Shown: positions 1-8,188 of the stretch, one piece after another | Position numbering within the stretch: position 1 is the first letter of the stretch | Layout: every line of letters begins with the position of its first letter | Assembly: GCA_947499775.1 (NCBI GenBank) | Contig: CANMPY010000039.1 | Coordinates: forward strand, 1-9,981 | From: Bacteroidota bacterium | GTDB lineage: Bacteria > Bacteroidota > Bacteroidia > NS11-12g > UBA9320 | DNA length: 9,981 nucleotides | Direction of reading: 5' to 3' | Notes under the pieces: model-generated | Database searches by the model: none | What the model was told of the DNA's origin: nothing | Seen by the model: only the letters and a program-made list of their open reading frames with translations | Position numbers and translations under genes: made by a program

Positions 1-1
1 T

Positions 2-2188
2 GATGGAGGAAAAACATGGAAAACATTACCCGGAAATCCGTTTCCGTATGATGTGACCTATAATATTACGGCTGATTATAATGACCCAAACAGACTGATA
101 TTGGGGTTTTATGGCGAAATTTATTTTAGTAAAGATGGAGGAACAACGTTTAATAAAATTTATACATGCAAAGACAATGGGGCGGGGAACCATATAGCTG
201 GCAGTTTTTTTAATGGAACCGATATTTATATTGGCACAAACGATGGGTTACTCAAAAGTACCAATGGTGGGACTTCCTTTGCACCAATGACGGTAACAGG
301 CATGGTGGTTGGAGAAAAAATGTTATCTTTTTCAGCAGCTGAAGAAAGTGGAAAATTAAGATTCGTATGCTTAACGCTTAGCAATGTATGGGCAGGCATT
401 CAGCATGCATTTGAATATTCGAATGGAAGTTCGGCTGCCATGCAAGGCGTTTATATTATGGACAATGCAGATGGTACCTGGAAATTGAAGCTGAATGGAA
501 TAAATAAAGCAACAGATTACCCGGTTTTTACCGGTATGGCGGCCAATACCATTAACACCCTTTATATTTCTGGTGGAAGTTCTACAGGTGCGCCATCCGT
601 TATGAAAACAATTGATGGAGGAAACACATGGAAACATGTTTTTTTAAGCACCAACAATCAAAATATTTTTACAGGGTGGAGTGGTTATCAAGGCGATAGG
701 CAGTGGAGTTATGGCGAATGTCCGTTTGGGTTTACGGTAGCGGCAAACAATGCCGATGTATTAATTTTTACCGATTTTGGTTTTGCCCATAGTTCTTATG
801 ATGGAGGTACAAGTTGGCAACAATTGTATGTGGATGCAGCCACCCAAAACACGAAGAATGCATCCACGCCACAACAAAAAAAATATAAAGGGGTTGGGCT
901 CGAAAATACAACCAACTGGAATATTCTGTGGACCGATTCTACTCATTTGTTTGCATCATTTTCGGATATTAATGGGGTGATGAGCGATGATAAAGGCCAA
1001 ACATGGAAATTTATTCCCAACCTTACTCAAAATTCAATATACCATATGGTAAAACACATAAATGGGACCTTATATGCTGCCACTTCTACTGTCCATGATA
1101 TTTACCAAAGTACCCGTTTGACCGATGCTACACTTGATGCAGGTAAAGGAGCAGTATATTTTAGCGTGAACAATGGTGCAGGTTTCAGTCTGCTACATGA
1201 TTTTTTACACCCTGTAATATGGGTAACTTTAGATCCTAAAAATTCTAAACGCATGTATGCTTCGGTAATTCATAGCACATTGGGGGGCATTTATGTTTCG
1301 GATGATATAGACAAAGGGGCTTCAAGTACCTGGAAAAAATTGGCCAATCCACCCCGAACACAGGGGCATGCTTTTATAATTCAGGTATTAAAAAATGGGC
1401 ATTTAGTATGCAGTTACTCAGGCCGTAGAACAGGAAGCCCTTTGCAATTTACTGCATCTTCGGGTGTGTTTTATAGCACCGATGCAGGAACAACATGGTT
1501 GGACAGAAGCCATAATAATATGAAATATTGGACCAAGGATTTGGTAATTGACCCATCTGATACAAGTGGTAGTACTTGGTATGCGGGGGTATTTAGTGGT
1601 TGGGGTAGTGCAGTGCCTGCAGCCACAGGAGGACTTTATAGAACAACTGATAAGGGCTTGAATTGGACAAAGATTTCGAGCACTTCGGCTTCATACCGTG
1701 TAAACTCATGTACCGTAAATCCTAAAAATCCTGATGAAATGTATTACACCACCGAAACCGACGGACTTTGGTTTACTAAAAATGCGAAAACTACAACACC
1801 AACATTTGCTTTGGTAACGTCTTATCCTTTTCGACATCCGGTAAGGGTATCCTATAATCCGTATAAAAATTCTGAAATTTGGGTGTCGGGTTTTGGCTCA
1901 GGTATGTTTACAGGAACGATAGGTGGAAGTTCAGGAAAACTAAATGTACGCGTTAAGAAAAATCTAACTATTTACCCAAATCCCGCGTATGATTATTTGC
2001 ACTTGCAAAACACATCTGCTATTGCGTATTCCATATATGACATGACTGGAAAATTGTATTTAGAAACCAAGCCAATCCTAAAATCTGATGAATCGAAAAT
2101 AGATATACGGATGCTAAATTCAGGATTATATTATCTGATTATCGAAACGAACACCGGTTTTGTTAGCAAAAAGTTTTGTAAGATATAA
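2..2188 (+). CDS. Secreted Asp-box (BNR) beta-propeller protein with type A T9SS sorting domain, 5'-partial
   Basis: The frame is open to the left edge, so the start is outside the window. The first ATG/GTG-type codon in frame (GTG at 53) is internal, because an Asp-box (DGGKTW) is already encoded by bases 2-19. Counting from base 2, 728 residues are visible. Asp-box motifs (S/T-x-D-x-G-x-T-W/F) recur at about 1-6, 43-50, 86-93, 203-210, 265-272, 328-335, 492-499 and 548-555, with degenerate copies near 388-395, 433-444 and 592-602. These mark blades of one or two beta-propellers (sortilin/GH74-like fold). Residues 653-728 form a type A T9SS C-terminal domain: a YPNP motif, then IYDMTGK, SGLYYLIIE and a Lys-rich end. 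The protein should be exported by Sec, cross the outer membrane through T9SS, and be cell-attached or released. No catalytic residues could be assigned. Sialidase or GH74 labels would rest only on Asp-boxes, so the function is unknown. Confidence 0.9.
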   Translation, partial: DGGKTWKTLPGNPFPYDVTYNITADYNDPNRLILGFYGEIYFSKDGGTTFNKIYTCKDNGAGNHIAGSFFNGTDIYIGTNDGLLKSTNGGTSFAPMTVTGMVVGEKMLSFSAAEESGKLRFVCLTLSNVWAGIQHAFEYSNGSSAAMQGVYIMDNADGTWKLKLNGINKATDYPVFTGMAANTINTLYISGGSSTGAPSVMKTIDGGNTWKHVFLSTNNQNIFTGWSGYQGDRQWSYGECPFGFTVAANNADVLIFTDFGFAHSSYDGGTSWQQLYVDAATQNTKNASTPQQKKYKGVGLENTTNWNILWTDSTHLFASFSDINGVMSDDKGQTWKFIPNLTQNSIYHMVKHINGTLYAATSTVHDIYQSTRLTDATLDAGKGAVYFSVNNGAGFSLLHDFLHPVIWVTLDPKNSKRMYASVIHSTLGGIYVSDDIDKGASSTWKKLANPPRTQGHAFIIQVLKNGHLVCSYSGRRTGSPLQFTASSGVFYSTDAGTTWLDRSHNNMKYWTKDLVIDPSDTSGSTWYAGVFSGWGSAVPAATGGLYRTTDKGLNWTKISSTSASYRVNSCTVNPKNPDEMYYTTETDGLWFTKNAKTTTPTFALVTSYPFRHPVRVSYNPYKNSEIWVSGFGSGMFTGTIGGSSGKLNVRVKKNLTIYPNPAYDYLHLQNTSAIAYSIYDMTGKLYLETKPILKSDESKIDIRMLNSGLYYLIIETNTGFVSKKFCKI

Positions 2189-2244
2189 GCATAAATTGCC
2201 TGCTAATACAGGATCATGTAGTATCGATTTAAAAAACGAAACAA

Positions 2245-2285
2245 AAAAAAAGGACTAATGCTGTTTGGGCATTAGTCCTTTTTTT
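2245..2285. terminator. Bidirectional rho-independent terminator
   Basis: A perfect inverted repeat pairs 2245-2261 with 2269-2285 around a 7-base loop. The core arm is AAGGACTAATGC, at 2250-2261. The outer arms are an A tract on the left and a T tract on the right, so on either strand the RNA is a hairpin ending in U residues. It lies between the convergent stop codons at 2188 (plus) and 2301 (minus), 57 and 16 bases away, and can end both the propeller transcript and the PKD/PorP-SprF operon. Confidence 0.9.
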
Positions 2286-2300
2286 AAAATTGAAACTTAT

Positions 2301-4361
2301 TTATTCAGCTACAAAAATCCATGGAAAATTTGGAGTATTTAATTTTTGCTCAACTATTTTTTCATGAGCCTCCCAAGCCATTTTTTTCTTTTCAAATGAT
2401 TTTTGATATACAAAAAACCAACCTTCAAGGGTTTCTGGTTTTAGGATCTTTGTATTTGGAAATTCAAAAGTTTGTGCAGCTAACATCTGATAAGATTGCG
2501 CTTCTTTAAGTGATTTAAAGGCAGCTATTACAAGCACAAATTTTGAAGCTTCTTCTGTAGTTTCCGTTTTGTCCGTTTTATCATTTTTGTCTACTTTTTT
2601 AGCGGGGGCATCTTTAGCTACATCAAGTATTCCTTTATTTTTAAGTTTAAAATCTTTCAGTTCAATATCATTTTGATGTACAACGCGGCTAATATTCCTC
2701 ATTTGCTCATTTTCTACTCTATTGCTTTCTGGGAAGTTTTTAAGTTGAAATTCAAGATCTGAAATTTTCTTTTGATTTTCGGAACTCTGTGATTTTAACT
2801 CATCGATGGTTGCTTTATCACTTGCTGTCATCTTGAATTCTTTTGGAGCTTTAGATGCTTCGTCTTTTGCTTTTTGCATTTCAGTTTCCAATTTGCTATC
2901 CACCGCCTGATTGATGGTTACTATCAATTCTTTTAGCAATGATTCCTCTAACTCTTTTCTGATTTTAGCTTCACTTTCTTTTCTGGCTTTTTCGAGTTCT
3001 TCCTTATTAGGTTGTGCAGGTATTGCCGCAGGTGTGGCAACAGCGGGTTTGCTTTCTGCAATTTTTTTAATCTTTTCGTCAATGAGCTTGGTGAAATTTT
3101 CAGACATTTGCTTCTGAATTTTTTCTTCAATCTCTTTTTTGATTTTATCAAGGTCTTCACGGCTTATGGATGCAGCGGCAGGTGCAGGAGTGCTTTTGGT
3201 TTCTACTGGAGTTGTTTTTGCTGTAACTGGAGTAGTTTGAGCTGGTATTGTTTGTGCTGCTGTTGTTTGCACTGGTCTATCTGCAAGCGCTTTTTCAATT
3301 TGACTATTCACTGCGGTGTTTACTCTCGTTTCTAATTCTTGTTTTAATTTAGCTTCAAAGTCGACAGAAAGTTTTTCATTAACGTGTTTTTCGATATCCG
3401 ATTTTAGTTTTGCTTCAAGTTCAAGGCTTATTCCTTTGGCAGGCTCTGGTTTTTCAGCCGAACGTTGTCCAATACTTATGCCAACCATAATTTCGTGGCT
3501 ACCAGCCGCTACCGTATTGATGGCATTTAAAGGGCGGTCGAATGTGTAGCCAAAGGTAAGTCCTTTTGATACCACCATACCGCCTCCAATGGAAACTGCA
3601 TAACCTGTGCGATAGCCAACCGAGGCATACGCTTTGTTTTTCCAATCTACTAACCCAACTACATCAATTTGTGGTTTTATTCCTTGTGCCCCTCTTACAA
3701 CTACCATTGGTTTTACAGTTAAATAGTCCTTAATCGCTACTAAATAACTTAAATTAGCAATGTAATGGGGAATAGATGTGTATTTTCCATTAGCATTTTT
3801 AACATAATCGCTATATTTTACTTTGCTTGTTACCACTTGTGGAATAGCCAATCCGAATTCAATTTTATCCGAATTTATTCTTAATCCAAAATCAGAACGG
3901 AACGTACTTGAATTTGATTTATAATTTGATAACACATCTTCGTCTAAATCATCAACATTTAATTGGTCAAAGTTTAAGGTCCACTGAACCATTCCAGCAT
4001 TTAAGCCCATACCAATATTCCAATTTTCATTTAGTTTAATGCTATAGGCATAAGTTAATTGAAATCCATTTTGCGCAATAAGAGCGTTGCGGTCTGAAAA
4101 AAGCAATCCACCCACGCCAAATTTTTTGTCTTTAAATCCAGCATCAGCAGTAAGCATGTAGGTAACGGGTGCGCCATCAAAGCCAGCATACTGTATTCTA
4201 TTGATACCAAAAATATTAGTTTTACCATTTAACCCAGCGTAGGAAGGATTAATTAAAAACTGATTTAAGGTATACGAATTGAACATAGAAATTTGTTGTG
4301 CGCTAGCTGTTCCAACGCCAATTATTATAACCACTAGGGTTGAGAAAATACTTTTATACAT
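2301..4361 (-). CDS. PorP/SprF-family T9SS outer-membrane protein fused to a coiled-coil and SPOR-like extension
   Basis: The 686-residue product begins at ATG (4361) with a signal peptide of about 21 residues ending TASA|QQ. Residues 22-298 match the PorP/SprF family. Near the N-terminus is the signature LINPSYAG (36-43), the middle alternates like beta strands, and the barrel closes with SHEIMVGISIG (288-298). Family members are outer-membrane barrels that work with T9SS, often for one neighbouring type B cargo. Most are about 300-350 residues, so this one is roughly twice as long. The extension has a helical segment 311-360 with a near-duplicate EAKLK unit, a Thr/Pro/Ala linker 364-398, helices 401-437, another Ala/Pro linker, helices 453-575, and a Lys/Asp/Thr linker 581-606. 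Residues 606-686 look like a SPOR domain (KFVLVIAAFKS, then GWFFVYQKSF and a PWIFV end). The gene lies 46 bases after the PKD cargo and probably shares its transcript; no clear Shine-Dalgarno is seen, as is common in Bacteroidota. The barrel call is firm; the SPOR call is moderate. Confidence 0.92.
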   Translation of the reverse strand: MYKSIFSTLVVIIIGVGTASAQQISMFNSYTLNQFLINPSYAGLNGKTNIFGINRIQYAGFDGAPVTYMLTADAGFKDKKFGVGGLLFSDRNALIAQNGFQLTYAYSIKLNENWNIGMGLNAGMVQWTLNFDQLNVDDLDEDVLSNYKSNSSTFRSDFGLRINSDKIEFGLAIPQVVTSKVKYSDYVKNANGKYTSIPHYIANLSYLVAIKDYLTVKPMVVVRGAQGIKPQIDVVGLVDWKNKAYASVGYRTGYAVSIGGGMVVSKGLTFGYTFDRPLNAINTVAAGSHEIMVGISIGQRSAEKPEPAKGISLELEAKLKSDIEKHVNEKLSVDFEAKLKQELETRVNTAVNSQIEKALADRPVQTTAAQTIPAQTTPVTAKTTPVETKSTPAPAAASISREDLDKIKKEIEEKIQKQMSENFTKLIDEKIKKIAESKPAVATPAAIPAQPNKEELEKARKESEAKIRKELEESLLKELIVTINQAVDSKLETEMQKAKDEASKAPKEFKMTASDKATIDELKSQSSENQKKISDLEFQLKNFPESNRVENEQMRNISRVVHQNDIELKDFKLKNKGILDVAKDAPAKKVDKNDKTDKTETTEEASKFVLVIAAFKSLKEAQSYQMLAAQTFEFPNTKILKPETLEGWFFVYQKSFEKKKMAWEAHEKIVEQKLNTPNFPWIFVAE
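2304..2546 (-). other. SPOR-like C-terminal domain of the PorP/SprF fusion
   Basis: Residues 606-686 follow the SPOR layout of about 75 residues in two beta-alpha-beta halves. The first strand is FVLVIAAF, followed by a helix with KEAQSYQMLA. A loop leads to the second half, GWFFVYQKSF, a helix (KKKMAWEAHEKIV), and a final strand ending PWIFVAE. SPOR domains bind peptidoglycan strands lacking stem peptides. Sequence similarity within the family is weak, so this rests on pattern recognition; a profile search or structure model would settle it. Confidence 0.65.
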
Positions 4362-4407
4362 AGTTAATAACTTAAAATGTTTGGTTAGTAATTGATTTTA
4401 ATTAAGG

Positions 4408-7400
4408 TTAATTTTTTAAAATATTGATAGTCCCTTTATACTCTCTATCGAAGCCTGGCTGGGTAATGACATAAAAATACGTTCCATCGGGCAAGGGCTT
4501 TCCATCAACAGTACCGTCCCAAGTGTTTTTGTATTCTGTTTGTTCTAATAATATTCTTCCCCATTGATCAAATATCATTACTTTAGCAAGAGGATAAAAT
4601 TCAATACCTTTTATTTTCCAAACATCGTTTTGGCCATTGGCATTAGGCGAAATTAGATTTTGAGGCTCTATAGAAAAATCATCTTTTAACCCAATTGTAA
4701 CATAAGCCGTGTCGAAACATCCGAACGAATTGGTTACTATTACCATATAACGGGTTTCTTCTGAAGGTGTAGCAGTTGGATTTGATACCAATGGGTTATC
4801 AAGAGTTGCAGCAGGCGACCAAACATAATCTGAACCACCTTTGGCTTCTAATTGAATACTATGGCCTTTACTAATTACATCGTTCGCACTCGTCTTTATG
4901 ATAGGATTTGAATAAATTAAAATTGTTTTTGAGGTAGAATCGGTGCATCCTAAGCCTGAACTTACTTTTAATTTTATGGTATAAATTCCCGGAGTGTAGT
5001 AGGTGTAAGAAGGGGATGTAGATAAATCGGTTGTTCCATTACCAAAATCCCATTTTTGTGATGAGATAGATCCTTGAGATAAATTAGTTGGTTTTACCTC
5101 AATACCGTTACAAACATCCTGAACCATAAAAATAGGAATAGGGGATGAGGCTACGGTAATGGTTTTAGTTATTATTTCCTTGCATTTATTTGATGAAACG
5201 GTTGTGAGTGTTACTTTATAATCGCCAGCGTTGAAGTATTGATAGGTTGGATTGGTTAAGGTACTATTTCCGCTTCCGTCACCAAAGCTCCAGGCGTATG
5301 TGCTTGCCCCAGTTGAGGAATTGGTAAATGGAGTGATAAGTCCGTTACACACAGTTGGTGCGCTAAATGCTGGTACAGGCCTTGGAAATACCATAATTGA
5401 TTTGCTTTGTTCAACCGAGCAGCCTTTGGATGATACGCCTTTAAGCTTAATAGTATAAGAACCATCTGTAAGGTAAGTATGGCTTGCTTGGGTTGATTTT
5501 GCAGAATCACCGTCTCCAAAAGTCCAGTTAAAGGATGCTGCTCCAACACTTAGGTTATTGAAATTGGTTTCGGTACCATGGCAATGATCTTCGGCAAAAA
5601 ATACAACTTCAGGCTTAGGCCTAACGCTTACACCCCCTTCGTAAGTATCCTTACAATTGTCAGCACTCGTTACCGAAAGTATTACTTTATAATCATCAGG
5701 CCCAGTGTACATATGGGATGGGCTTGCGGTATTATCTGTTGTAGCGTCACCAAAATCCCATGACACACTTGAAGCACCAGTGGAAGTATTTGTAAATTTA
5801 ACAGCTTGACCATCGCAAACATCCGTTGTAGTAAATCCTGCTATAGGTTTGTCGAAAACACTGATATTGGTCTCGGCAGAGTCTTTGCATCCAAAACTAG
5901 TGGTAGTAATTACTCGCACATCATAGCTGCCAGCAGCTCCGTATTTGTACGATGGATTAGCTTGCGTGCTTTTGTTGCCATCGCCAAATCGCCAAAGGTA
6001 TTCACCCCCACCGCTTGGTAAAGTTGACTTATTGGTAAAATCAGTATTAAAGCCTATACATACATCCGTAGCTGTAAAGTTACTCTTAGGATTGGCATAA
6101 ATGGTAACTGGCTTTGTAGAGCTATGGCTACATCCATCTTTTGAATTTACGGTTAAGATAACATTATATGTGCCGGTGGCAAAATAGGTTATTGAAGGAG
6201 AACTCAAAAAAGAGAAAGTTGAATTGCCAAAAGCCCACGATTGAGAAACAGAGCCTGTAGAGGTATTTGTGAATGGAGTTGGAATACCCTTACAATTACT
6301 AGGTGCGGTAAAATTTGAAACTGGTAGAGGATGAATGGTTACTGTATTGCTCACCTTATCTGAGCATCCTTGAGCCGAAAATACGGTTAATATAATGCCA
6401 TAAGTTCCGGCTGTAGCGTAAGTTTTAGAAGGGTTAAAGAAACCTGATGAACTTCCATCGCCTAAATCCCAGCTATAAGAAGTTCCACCTGTAGATGCAT
6501 TGTTGAAGAAAACACTTGAACCTATACAAGCATTGGTTACACTGAAACTCGGAATAGGTTTTGTATATACAATCACGTTTTTGGTTGTGGAGTCTTTACA
6601 AAAGTTAGCCGTAGTAGCTACTAGTTTAACGGCATAAGTACCAGCTGCGGCATATGTTTTGCTTGGGTTTGTGTTGGTACTTGTGGTAGCGTCTCCAAAA
6701 GACCATTTGTAGGTTGCTACACCGGAGGTAAAGTTATTGAAATCGATGGCGGTGTTAAAGCATTGATTATTGGCATAAAAATAGGCTTGAGGTTTGCCAT
6801 ACACAATGACTTGTTTTGTTAACGAATCTATTAAACCTGTTCCATAATAAACATATAACTTAACATTATAAGTTCCTGGCGAATTGTAAGAATGGTTTAC
6901 GGAGTAGGAAGTTGAACTCTTGGCGTTTCCAAAATCCCATTTGTAACTTTTAGCGGCATTACAATTATCTTTGGTTGCATTGGTAAATTTAACCGTATCG
7001 CAAACCATGTTAATTTTAAAATCAAGAGTTGGTTTGGTTGGTCCTGTAAAGGTTTTACTGGTAGTGTTGGTGTCGTTTTGCTTAATGGAATCTAAGGCAA
7101 ACGAAACCCATGATTTTAAGTTAACTGCTCCAGTAATAGCTGCCGAATTAAGATTGCCCATATGGATGGTATCTGTAACACCAATTTTCAGTGCTTTGTT
7201 GTAAGTTCTGTTAAAGGTTGCACTTCCAGCTCCTGTTACAACCGTTTTAACCGGTATATTTTGACCAGTTGCGATATCAACCACGCCTGTATTTTTAATT
7301 TGTAAAATAACTGGGTCTGAAGAAGCGCCACACGTATTGGTCAAGCTTGTAATACCTAAAGTTGTAATATCATTTTTAGAAGCTTTAATATCAAAACCAA

Positions 7401-8037
7401 AATCGACCAATCCAGATCCAATTGATCCTGTATTTCCTGAGTAAGTTCCCCAGTTTCTTTGGTTTCCACTTGGAGATGATTGAGCCACCTGGTTGCCAGT
7501 TCCGGCAGATACTTTAAGCTCAAAAACCAACGATTTTGAAGGGTCGTATTGGAATGGGGTGCTAAGGGTAATAGCATACCACGATGTTGCTGTTGCTCCA
7601 GTCATTGTAAAACTTGATGCATAAAATGCAGTTGTAAGTCCTGTAACAAAAGTTGTGGACGACCAAGAGTTAGTCGTTCCCTGATTTTGACCAAGTAAGA
7701 TTGTAAAATCAGTATAGGTCGAACTGCTTACGGTAGACCCAAGTCTGAAATAAATTTTTGAAATAAGGCCGCTTGATGCAGGAGTTCCAGTTGCTCCTGC
7801 GCTATTAAATAAGGATGGACCATAAATCCATTGAACTTTATTTGTTCCGCTGTTCAATGGAAAAGCATTATAACTTGTTCCACTAGACCCATTGTAAAAA
7901 GCAGGTTGTGCCTTTGCTAAATATGAAAAATTTAACAGTAATATTGCAAATAAACTGTAGCGAAATGTACTACGGAAACTTAATTGAACCCTTGTTTTAC
8001 TTTTTTTTATATGTATCATTTTTTTTAGGTTATGCAT
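4408..8037 (-). CDS. Large PKD-repeat surface protein with type B (CHU_C-like) T9SS sorting domain
   Basis: This 1209-residue protein starts at ATG 8037; a second ATG at 8019 (M7) would give a more ordinary signal-peptide n-region and is a fair alternative. The hydrophobic core FAILLLNFSYL precedes a cleavage site AKA|QP after residue 43. Residues 44-220 form a Ser/Thr/Gly-rich beta domain (IYGPSLF, GLISKIYFRLG), seen by recollection in other Bacteroidota surface proteins. Residues 221-335 look like a CARDB/Ig-type module. Nine PKD repeats cover about 340-1043, each with a W-x-F/L-G-D/N core and a later GTY-V-L-like strand. An Ig-like module (YVWSPAATLDNP, 1071-1082) follows. Residues 1124-1209 are the type B sorting domain: ISPNANGQNDVW, IFDQWG, WDG, LPDGTYFYVI and a final KGTINILKN. 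It should be exported by T9SS and shown at the surface, plausibly as an adhesin or gliding-type filament; ligand unknown. It leads the operon with the PorP/SprF partner. No catalytic domain is visible. Confidence 0.93.
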   Translation of the reverse strand: MHNLKKMIHIKKSKTRVQLSFRSTFRYSLFAILLLNFSYLAKAQPAFYNGSSGTSYNAFPLNSGTNKVQWIYGPSLFNSAGATGTPASSGLISKIYFRLGSTVSSSTYTDFTILLGQNQGTTNSWSSTTFVTGLTTAFYASSFTMTGATATSWYAITLSTPFQYDPSKSLVFELKVSAGTGNQVAQSSPSGNQRNWGTYSGNTGSIGSGLVDFGFDIKASKNDITTLGITSLTNTCGASSDPVILQIKNTGVVDIATGQNIPVKTVVTGAGSATFNRTYNKALKIGVTDTIHMGNLNSAAITGAVNLKSWVSFALDSIKQNDTNTTSKTFTGPTKPTLDFKINMVCDTVKFTNATKDNCNAAKSYKWDFGNAKSSTSYSVNHSYNSPGTYNVKLYVYYGTGLIDSLTKQVIVYGKPQAYFYANNQCFNTAIDFNNFTSGVATYKWSFGDATTSTNTNPSKTYAAAGTYAVKLVATTANFCKDSTTKNVIVYTKPIPSFSVTNACIGSSVFFNNASTGGTSYSWDLGDGSSSGFFNPSKTYATAGTYGIILTVFSAQGCSDKVSNTVTIHPLPVSNFTAPSNCKGIPTPFTNTSTGSVSQSWAFGNSTFSFLSSPSITYFATGTYNVILTVNSKDGCSHSSTKPVTIYANPKSNFTATDVCIGFNTDFTNKSTLPSGGGEYLWRFGDGNKSTQANPSYKYGAAGSYDVRVITTTSFGCKDSAETNISVFDKPIAGFTTTDVCDGQAVKFTNTSTGASSVSWDFGDATTDNTASPSHMYTGPDDYKVILSVTSADNCKDTYEGGVSVRPKPEVVFFAEDHCHGTETNFNNLSVGAASFNWTFGDGDSAKSTQASHTYLTDGSYTIKLKGVSSKGCSVEQSKSIMVFPRPVPAFSAPTVCNGLITPFTNSSTGASTYAWSFGDGSGNSTLTNPTYQYFNAGDYKVTLTTVSSNKCKEIITKTITVASSPIPIFMVQDVCNGIEVKPTNLSQGSISSQKWDFGNGTTDLSTSPSYTYYTPGIYTIKLKVSSGLGCTDSTSKTILIYSNPIIKTSANDVISKGHSIQLEAKGGSDYVWSPAATLDNPLVSNPTATPSEETRYMVIVTNSFGCFDTAYVTIGLKDDFSIEPQNLISPNANGQNDVWKIKGIEFYPLAKVMIFDQWGRILLEQTEYKNTWDGTVDGKPLPDGTYFYVITQPGFDREYKGTINILKN
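4411..4668 (-). other. Type B T9SS C-terminal sorting domain (gliding-motility-associated, CHU_C-like)
   Basis: Residues 1124-1209 of the PKD protein carry the family's landmarks in order: the SPNANGQND turn, a strand with VMIFDQWGRILLE, the YKNTWDG motif, PLPDGTYFYVI and the terminal YKGTINILKN. In Flavobacterium johnsoniae, export of type B cargo such as SprB needs an SprF-type partner, which fits the next gene. Confidence 0.93.
4909..7020 (-). repeat. Array of nine PKD repeats, about 78 residues (234 bases) each
   Basis: The repeat cores are YKWDFGN (365), YKWSFGD (443), YSWDLGD (521), QSWAFGN (599), YLWRFGD (680), VSWDFGD (758), FNWTFGD (837), YAWSFGD (915) and QKWDFGN (994), so the spacing is 78-81 residues. 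From repeat 2 on, each unit has one Cys near its start (426, 504, 582, 660, 741, 819, 897, 976) and one near its end (480, 558, 636, 717, 795, 873, 952, 1031). The two are 54-57 residues apart, a likely intra-repeat disulfide. The first repeat breaks this rule, with Cys at 346 and 359. Confidence 0.92.
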
Positions 8038-8092
8038 TTTTAAATAATAATAATAAATAATAAGTGGTCTGAGAAAAGAAATTAGACTCTAC

Positions 8093-8141
8093 AGCCGTAC
8101 TACCTTGGAGTTTAGGTGAATAAGATAAACGTGAAACGGCT
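8093..8141 (-). other. Inverted repeat in the putative 5' leader of the PKD operon
   Basis: AGCCGT (8093-8098) and ACGGCT (8136-8141) form a 6-bp inverted repeat with a 37-base loop inside the predicted untranslated leader. This segment is visibly richer in G and C than its surroundings. It could be a weak RNA structure or a protein site. It matched no riboswitch family I could recognise. Confidence 0.2.
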
Positions 8142-8188
8142 TCTGATTAGTAATTTTTTTCTATAGGCACACTTTAAAATTCTTCGGA

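Noticed and set aside
371..980. Open frames on either strand inside the propeller gene (371-637, 761-946, 777-980)
   Set aside because: They lie fully inside a long gene with clear Asp-box motifs, and their products look like no protein family. They are frame shadows.
2..2188. Sialidase or GH74 glycosidase assignment for the Asp-box protein
   Set aside because: Asp-boxes alone do not show catalysis. I could not see an arginine triad with the usual sialidase layout or assign the GH74 acidic pair, and the N-terminus is missing.
2321..3549. Plus-strand open frames opposite the PorP/SprF fusion gene, including a Cys/Phe-rich one at 3012-3335
   Set aside because: Their composition is the antisense of Lys/Glu/Ala-rich helices. 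The real gene on the minus strand has signal peptide, family motifs and a continuous frame.
4909..7020. CRISPR array or mobile element in the repeated region
   Set aside because: The 234-base periodicity is protein-coding and divergent, lacks short identical repeats with unique spacers, and there is no transposase or terminal inverted repeat.
5252..7577. Several small frames within the PKD array on both strands
   Set aside because: They recur because the PKD units are repeated; none has a domain or a separate start context.
8093..8141. A c-di-GMP (GEMM) riboswitch in the leader
   Set aside because: A few short stretches resemble the 3' half (CCTAAAC, GGTAG), but the conserved 5' half and the GCAAAGCC segment are not in the right order.
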